47,865 nucleotides of DNA from Hyphomicrobiales bacterium (GTDB lineage Bacteria; Pseudomonadota; Alphaproteobacteria; Rhizobiales; Xanthobacteraceae): positions 1-47,865 of the forward strand of contig JAJPKK010000019.1 of NCBI GenBank assembly GCA_021323775.1, given 5' to 3'. Below are positions 43,436 through 47,865 of this stretch, one piece after another. The position numbers were made by a program, and so were the translations under genes. The notes under the pieces are model-generated. The model did no database searches. It had not been told where the DNA came from and saw only the letters and a program-made list of their open reading frames with translations. Position 1 is the first letter of the stretch. Each line of letters opens with the position of its first letter.

Positions 43436-43804
43436 CTACTTATAGGTCTGCAGAAAAGCGACGAGATCGTCCGCCTCGGAGGGATTGGCGACGCCGCCGA
43501 ACGGCATGCGATTGCCCTTCACCTTGGCCTGGGGATCCAGCAGATAGGCGCGCAGATTGGCCGCGTCCCAGATCAGGTTTGCGCGTTTCATCGGGTTGGA
43601 GTAGCGGAAATCATCAAGCGACGCCGACTTGCGGCCGAAGACGCCCTTGAGGCTTGGCCCGATCGCATCGGTCTTCTCGCTGTGGCACGCCGCGCAGGCA
43701 ACAAACAACTCCTTGCCGTGAGAAGCATCCGCCGCAATCGCGCCGGCGCCCGAGAACGCCAAGCATACAGCCGCGCCCGCCCACAGCATCATCATGACCT
43801 TCAT
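43436..43804 (-). CDS. Small class I c-type cytochrome
   Basis: The 122-residue product has a signal peptide (MLWAGAAVCLAFSGAGAIA), a single haem site in FVACAACHSEK and an axial Met in GNRMPFGG near the C terminus, with IGPSLKGVFGRKSASL and FLQTYK as in cytochrome c2-like soluble electron carriers. It should work in the periplasm. No partner oxidase or dehydrogenase is adjacent; the SoxCD-like pair lies 21 kb away. The stop touches a palindromic repeat that may serve as its terminator. Confidence 0.9.
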   Translation of the reverse strand: MKVMMMLWAGAAVCLAFSGAGAIAADASHGKELFVACAACHSEKTDAIGPSLKGVFGRKSASLDDFRYSNPMKRANLIWDAANLRAYLLDPQAKVKGNRMPFGGVANPSEADDLVAFLQTYK

Positions 43805-44157
43805 TTCCGTTTCGCTCCCAAGGCTTCCCGTCTGCCCGGTTTCCGATCGGGCATCGCATGTTAGGACATGTTCCGGTCATATTGAACCATTCTTCTTACG
43901 TCATGTATGGACGGCCCCTCTCGGCAAGGGCGATTTTGGCGTCTCGACGAGCGGATCAGGTGCGGTCATGTATCCTCTCCTGGCTAGTCCGGGCCAGCCA
44001 CGTCTTGCTCGCTGAGCCGCCGCAAGAAAGACGTGGATGGCCCCGACGGGCGCGGCCACGACGACGGAGGGAAGGGACTCGATCTCATCGAAAGCGTGGT
44101 CCAGAACGGTCGCGCACAACCGCCAGGCCAACATCCCTCCGCGCAGGCCGGGCGCGC
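43805..44157. other. Intergenic region, nothing supported
   Basis: About 350 bases between the cytochrome start and the end of tpiA. A local inverted repeat, CTGGCTAG/GGCCAG, is near 43980-43998. Small ORFs here lack any family pattern, start context or RNA features. Confidence 0.4.
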
Positions 44158-44910
44158 CTACGCGTACACCCCGGCAATCGCCAGGAACTCCTCAGCCTTG
44201 AGGCTCGCGCCGCCGACCAGCGCGCCGTCCACATTGTCGACCGCCAACAACTCCTTGGCGTTCGACGGCTTCACCGAACCGCCGTAGAGGATGCGGATCC
44301 CCTGCGCTGAGACCGGAAACCGAGCGTTAAGCCGCTCGCGGATGAAGCCGTGGACCTCGGCGATATCGGCAGGCGTCGGCGTGAGCCCGGTGCCGATCGC
44401 CCATACGGGCTCATAGGCGATGACGAGATTGCGGGGGGTTGCCTCGTCCGGAATGGAGCCTTCCAACTGCGCGCCAACGACCGACAGGGTCCGGCCGGCC
44501 GCCCGCTCATCGCGGGTCTCGCCAATGCACACGATGGCGAGGAGTCCGGCCCGCCAGGCCGCCTGGGTTTTGCGCCGCACATCGGCGTCGCTTTCGTGGT
44601 GGAACGCGCGGCGTTCAGAGTGGCCAACGATCACGGCGCGGGCGCCGAGATCGGCCAGCATCTCGGCCGAGATATCCCCCGTGAACGCGCCGCTTGGCTC
44701 GGCGTGGCAATCCTGGCCTCCAACCTCGACGCTGCCGCTGTCGCAACTCCCGATGAACTGGAAAATGAGGGTCGCTGGCGGACACACTATGAAGTCGACC
44801 TTTTCGCGCAGCTCATTGGCGCCTGCCACGATTTGGCAGAACGCCTCGACCGACGCCCTGAGGCCGTTCATCTTCCAGTTGCCGGCAATCAGCGGGCGTC
44901 GTGTTGTCAT
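44158..44910 (-). CDS. tpiA: Triose-phosphate isomerase
   Basis: The 250-residue TIM-barrel enzyme interconverts dihydroxyacetone phosphate and glyceraldehyde 3-phosphate. Catalytic residues are in place: Lys13 in AGNWKMN, His97 in VIVGHSERR and Glu167 in [12 protein letters not shown]; the phosphate loop GGSVKPSNA and end-of-barrel [12 protein letters not shown] follow. ATG at 44910 gives the normal length; a start at 44967 would add 19 residues. It diverges from the PleD-like gene across 125 bases, where the promoters for both must lie. Confidence 0.97.
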   Translation of the reverse strand: MTTRRPLIAGNWKMNGLRASVEAFCQIVAGANELREKVDFIVCPPATLIFQFIGSCDSGSVEVGGQDCHAEPSGAFTGDISAEMLADLGARAVIVGHSERRAFHHESDADVRRKTQAAWRAGLLAIVCIGETRDERAAGRTLSVVGAQLEGSIPDEATPRNLVIAYEPVWAIGTGLTPTPADIAEVHGFIRERLNARFPVSAQGIRILYGGSVKPSNAKELLAVDNVDGALVGGASLKAEEFLAIAGVYA

Positions 44911-45035
44911 GCCTCTTTCTCCAGCGAAACATGAGCATGGGAAGGCGTCGGAGCGGAGCAAACTCATAATCCTATTGACGAGACGTTAACAGGCGTCCCG
45001 TAGGTTGGGCCCGCATTCAGCCTAAGTTGAGCAAG

Positions 45036-46301
45036 ATGTCGCTTGCCGGCCCAATCCTCGTCATCTCCGACCGCACCGACGACCGCAAGCTCGCGGTTGC
45101 GCTGGCGGAGGCCGGCGCAGCGCCGGTGGTCGAGAGCGGCCTCGCCGAGGCCGCGGGCGCGCTTTCGCGAATTGAGCCGGTCGCCGTTCTGTTTGCTGAT
45201 GCGGACCCGGCGCCGGCGCCGCTTCTTGCCGACGAGCTCATGGCCGCCATTGACGCCATGCCGGCGCCGTTCATGCCGGTCATGGTGCGGGTCAGCGATT
45301 GCCGCGCGGCAGCCCTTGAGGCGCTGCCGATCGATGCGAATGCGCCGAACGAACAGATTATCGCCCGCCTTGCGGCGGCGCTCAGCGCGCGGACGTTGCA
45401 CCGGACGGTGCTGCAGCGGATCGATTCGCTGCGCCGCAACGGCGCCGACGCGCCGTTGCTCCCCGACACCGATCCGCTCGAGGAGGCGACGGTGCTGGTG
45501 GCGGGACGGGGGCGCCACTATCCGCCGCTGGCCGCCGCAGTGGGCGAGCGCGTCAGCTTCATCGGCGCGCTCAGCGTCGAAACGGCAGCGCGCTATCTCA
45601 ACATTCGCGACGTTGATGGCGTCATCATTGGCGAAGGTTTTGGCCCGTCGACGGTGGAGGCTTTCCTCACCGCGCTCAGCGAGGATTGCCGCTTCCGCGA
45701 CTTGCCGGTCGGCGTCGTGCCGGAGCTTCCTGGCTCGATTGACCGGGCTCGCCTCGCCGGCATTGAGCCGGTGAAGGGCGCCGCCGCTGATATCGTCGCT
45801 CACCTGACGCCTCTGGTGCGCGTCCATGCCTTCGCGGCGCGGCTGCGCCGTCACATGGCCTCGCTTGACGCTGGCGGCATGCTCGATCCCGAGACCACCC
45901 TGCTCACGGTCGCGGCGTTCGAGCGCGACCTGGAGCGGGCAATCGCGGATTCACGCGCGCGCAATGCCCCAATGTCGATCGCCCGCTTCGATCTCCCGGC
46001 TGGCCTTACGCGCCGCGGACAGGTCGATGCGGCGCGGCTCGTAAGCCGGCTCATCCGCGCTGCCGACATCGCCTGCCAGACTGCGGACGGCGCGATCACC
46101 GTGGCGATGACCGCTACGGCGCTGCAGCATTGCCACGTCATCGCCCGGCGGATCGGCAGCACCCTGCGGCAGACGATGTTTGAACGCGAAGGCAGCGGCC
46201 GCATGGAGGCGATGGTCACCCTCGCCTCGCTCAAGTCGACCGATTCGCCGCAATCGCTGCTGGCTCGCGTGTCCGGGCCCGCGACCGCGGCGGCGGAGTA
46301 A
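45036..46301 (+). CDS. PleD-like protein with degenerate receiver and GGDEF domains
   Basis: The 421-residue product has two receiver-like halves (ILVISDRTDDRKLAVALAEA at the start, then TVLVAGRGRHYPPLAAAVGE near 155) and a C-terminal region of GGDEF outline (MLDPETTLLTVAAFERDLERAI, then RLIRAADIACQTADGAITVAM). Where active diguanylate cyclases have RxGGDEF, this has QTADGAI, and the receiver halves lack the usual paired acidic residues and Lys. It is therefore unlikely to make cyclic di-GMP or accept phosphate. It may bind a partner or a ligand. ATG at 45036 is chosen over TTG at 45027. Its stop is followed at once by a terminator for the opposite strand. Second receiver-like half starts at about residue 150. 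Confidence 0.65.
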   Translation: MSLAGPILVISDRTDDRKLAVALAEAGAAPVVESGLAEAAGALSRIEPVAVLFADADPAPAPLLADELMAAIDAMPAPFMPVMVRVSDCRAAALEALPIDANAPNEQIIARLAAALSARTLHRTVLQRIDSLRRNGADAPLLPDTDPLEEATVLVAGRGRHYPPLAAAVGERVSFIGALSVETAARYLNIRDVDGVIIGEGFGPSTVEAFLTALSEDCRFRDLPVGVVPELPGSIDRARLAGIEPVKGAAADIVAHLTPLVRVHAFAARLRRHMASLDAGGMLDPETTLLTVAAFERDLERAIADSRARNAPMSIARFDLPAGLTRRGQVDAARLVSRLIRAADIACQTADGAITVAMTATALQHCHVIARRIGSTLRQTMFEREGSGRMEAMVTLASLKSTDSPQSLLARVSGPATAAAE

Positions 46302-46302
46302 T

Positions 46303-46331
46303 AAAAAAAACCCGCGCCCAAACCTGGGCGC
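46303..46331 (-). terminator. Intrinsic terminator for the DUF1236 gene
   Basis: On the minus strand the order is GCGCCCA, loop GGTT, TGGGCGC, then GGG and a run of eight T (plus-strand A-run 46303-46310, stem 46314-46331). It lies 59 bases past the stop of the DUF1236 gene and overlaps the end of the PleD-like gene region. Confidence 0.85.
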
Positions 46332-46389
46332 AGATCACCCTGCCAATACGCAGGCGCTGCGTCGTCGCCGGACGCGATGAACGTCGCCG

Positions 46390-47189
46390 CTATACCTCGA
46401 CAATCGCCACTATTTCCATCGACCTTGGGTCGATGATCGCCATTCGGTCCCCGACCATGAAATATCCAAGGCCGCGCCATTCGGGTTCGATTTCCACGAT
46501 GGTCCGCGGAAGAGCGGCGAACCTCACGGCGCGCGGCACTCGGGTACCGATTGAGATGTCGAAATTCGGGCTGCTTACTCGCGGAGCGTTTCGTTGCTGG
46601 ACGATGACTTCGTGTATGCGGGTGCGCTTCTCAGGCGTCAGGTCGACGGTCACATTGCCTCTCGCCCCAGCAGCACCCTGGCCGGTCGTCACCCGATTAC
46701 CTTCCGTGCGGTCAGTTCTCTCTCGTTCCTGTTCGAACCTCTTCTGTTCGGACGCACGGTTTGTTCGGTCTTCCCGCGGCGCTTGACCAGTTGCGCGGTT
46801 CTGCTCCGGCGCTCGATTCAATCGATCCTCGCGCGGTGCCTGGCCGGTCGTACGGTTCTGCTCATTCCTCCGTTCGGACCTGAGAGGCTGTTCGGACCTG
46901 AGAGGCTGTTCGGTTCTGCCGCGCTCCTGCTCCGAGTTGCGCTCGCTCGGCCGGCTCTGTCGATCCTCGCGGGGAGCTTGTCCGGTGGTCTCCGAGCGGC
47001 CCGTGTTTTGGGTGCCTCGCCGATGCGGCCATTCGGCGCTTGGTGGTGGACCCCAGACGCATTATGGGGCGCCATTTTCTCTGCCGGTGCGCCGCGTTCC
47101 TGCTGAGGTCCGCGTTCCTGCTGAGGTCCGCGTTCCTGCTGAGCCAGAGAAACGCCTGGGGCAGTCGCAAACGCGATGACGGCGGCCAT
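46390..47189 (-). pseudogene. DUF1236 family exported protein, broken by a one-base frameshift
   Basis: Two overlapping frames make one protein. From ATG 47189 the first frame has a signal peptide (MAAVIAFATAPGVSLAQ), then QQERGPQQERGPQQERG and IGEAPK. Just after the A-run at 47006-47009 (CCCAAAACACGGG on the coding strand) it becomes nonsense and stops near 46818. The other frame is open from about there: NTGRSETTGQAPREDRQSR, repeats of TTGQAPREDR and QPLRSE, then VDLTPEKRTRIHEVIVQQ and the DUF1236 end (VEIEPEWRGLGYFMVGDRMA, IIDPRSMEIVAIVEV). Adding one A restores a single frame of about 265 residues. It may be a real mutation, phase switch or an assembly error. A good terminator follows. 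Confidence 0.8.
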
Positions 47190-47309
47190 TCTCCATGCGG
47201 TTTTTGAAGGTATAGTTCAGCATTAAGGTGAGATTGGTGATGCTGCCGCGCTCCTGCGCGGGTCCATGGGTGGTGATCGGTTTGTCAAACGTAATCAGAT
47301 TTGCGAAAC

Positions 47310-47516
47310 TCAGTTCCACCTTTGACTGCTGTACCAGTCATCAATATCTTTGCGAATTTGATCCTTCGCGAGACCGTACCGCTGCTGAATCTTGCCTTCG
47401 AGTTGGTCTCGACGGCCGTTTATAACGTTGAGATCGTCATCAGTGAGCTTCCCCCACTTCTCCCTCACCTTGCCCTTAATCTGCTTCCAGTTTCCTTCCA
47501 CCCTATTCCAGTCCAT
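47310..47516 (-). CDS. CsbD family stress-response protein
   Basis: The 68-residue hydrophilic helical product (MDWNRVEGNWKQIKGKVREK, then WGKLTDDDLNVINGRRDQLEG) has the CsbD pattern: an N-terminal W-x-x-x-x-G-x-x-K-x-x-x-G-K repeat, followed by L-T-D-D-D-L. In Bacillus csbD is a sigma-B general-stress gene; in alphaproteobacteria homologues are often stress induced. ATG at 47516 has GGAGG upstream. I found no EcfG-type promoter. It is followed on the same strand by the DUF1236 gene. Confidence 0.9.
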   Translation of the reverse strand: MDWNRVEGNWKQIKGKVREKWGKLTDDDLNVINGRRDQLEGKIQQRYGLAKDQIRKDIDDWYSSQRWN

Positions 47517-47763
47517 GTGAACCTCCGTTTCGAATCAGCTCGCGACGTGGACAAGGGTGAACGCGTCGACTCAACTAACCCAACTTAGCCAATTCGCAGC
47601 AAAAAATGAATGAAATCAAAGACGGCATCCCGAAAGTCTCCACTACAGCGACTGAGTTTTTCTGATGCCACGCGGATTTTCGTTCGCAGAAACGCGTGAG
47701 GCCACAGCCTACTCTCAATTCCTGCGGTCGAACACCCAGTTGGTCTACCCTACAGAGGATTTT
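47517..47763. other. AT-rich leader upstream of csbD, nothing else recognised
   Basis: About 250 bases with lower GC than the rest. It must carry the csbD promoter on the minus strand. A plus-strand frame is open from ATG 47664 to the window end but has no ribosome-binding site, and its frame is not kept in the left repeat copy. Confidence 0.4.
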
Positions 47764-47865
47764 GGCTCTTTTGAAAATCGAGTGGGTCAGGACGCGCAGG
47801 CGGCCCCGCCGCGATCACTCGCGGCCTTGATCGCTTGGATGCTCTTTGTCGCGGGCGGCGGCAGC
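47764..47865 (-). repeat. Terminal repeat, right copy
   Basis: Reverse complement of this stretch matches 93-195 with about ten differences and one length change. The last 15 bases equal the left hairpin arm at 8-22, so the window stops where the repeat's own hairpin would begin. Confidence 0.8.

Noticed and set aside
43858-44310. ORFs between the cytochrome gene and tpiA
   Set aside because: They overlap tpiA on the opposite strand and show no family pattern.
47270-47320. EcfG-type promoter (GGAAC ... CGTT) on the minus strand before the DUF1236 gene
   Set aside because: Both words exist, but the spacing is about 21 bases instead of 16-17.
47664-47865. Plus-strand frame open to the window end (starts MPRGFSFAETREATAYSQF)
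   Set aside because: Its second half is the terminal repeat, whose other copy differs in length by one base and does not keep this frame; no ribosome-binding site.
1-47865. CRISPR arrays, insertion sequences, prophage genes or integrases
   Set aside because: No regularly spaced direct repeats, transposase motifs or phage structural genes were seen on either strand.

Overview
The window looks like chromosomal DNA of a GC-rich alphaproteobacterium of the order Hyphomicrobiales (Rhizobiales), probably near Bradyrhizobium, Rhodopseudomonas, Pseudolabrys or other Xanthobacteraceae. The reasons are gene order (trpG-trpD-trpC-moaC-moeA-lexA-comEC, and aminotransferase-hom-glpX-recJ), an alphaproteobacterial SOS box (GAAC-N7-GAAC) in front of lexA, and several families of short palindromic intergenic repeats typical of these genomes. 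This placement is inference from memory of such genomes; no search was run. Both window ends lie in copies of one repeat in opposite orientation, so the window may be a whole assembly contig that stopped at a repeat.

Layout. 1-450: terminal hairpin and repeat. 0.4-2.4 kb: a TAXI-type periplasmic binding protein overlapping a SAM methyltransferase. 2.5-2.9 kb: a small Sel1-like ORF. 3.4-11.7 kb: tryptophan and molybdenum cofactor block (trpG, trpD, trpC, moaC, moeA, lexA), with a large HWE histidine kinase inserted between trpD and trpC. 11.7-14.0 kb: comEC, convergent with lexA. 14.6 kb: a tiny secreted Cys/Gly-rich protein. 15-17 kb: biotin-dependent carboxylase alpha subunit. 17.4-20.4 kb: unknown membrane protein, 1-Cys peroxiredoxin, a thioesterase that lacks its active-site helix, and a second unknown membrane protein. 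20.7-22.5 kb: SoxC/SoxD-like sulfite or sulfane dehydrogenase pair. 22.8-28.7 kb: exported proteins, including a beta-propeller-like NlpC/P60-type hydrolase, an exported caspase-fold protein with an EF-hand-like loop and a DUF4384-like domain, and a secreted DUF4384 protein. 28.7-34.5 kb, minus strand: aminotransferase, hom, glpX, recJ. 34.7-35.4 kb: a possible structured RNA and a small lipoprotein. 35.5-37.7 kb: PHA synthase with a long, partly duplicated N-terminal extension. 38.0-43.1 kb: a hydroxycinnamate module (MarR regulator, aromatic-acid transporter, hydroxycinnamoyl-CoA hydratase/lyase, NDP-forming acyl-CoA ligase). 43.4-47.5 kb: cytochrome c, tpiA, a degenerate PleD-like protein, a frameshifted DUF1236 gene and csbD.

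How the genes work together. The Trp enzymes and MoaC/MoeA are biosynthetic, and the molybdenum cofactor made with MoaC/MoeA would be needed by the SoxC-like enzyme. The hydroxycinnamate module is self-contained for uptake, CoA activation and chain cleavage but has no aldehyde dehydrogenase here. The least familiar part is the exported cysteine-hydrolase/caspase/DUF4384 cluster at 24-28.7 kb. Several genes show decay or remodelling: DUF1236 (one-base frameshift), the thioesterase (internal deletion), trpC (tail read from a palindromic repeat) and the Sel1-like ORF.
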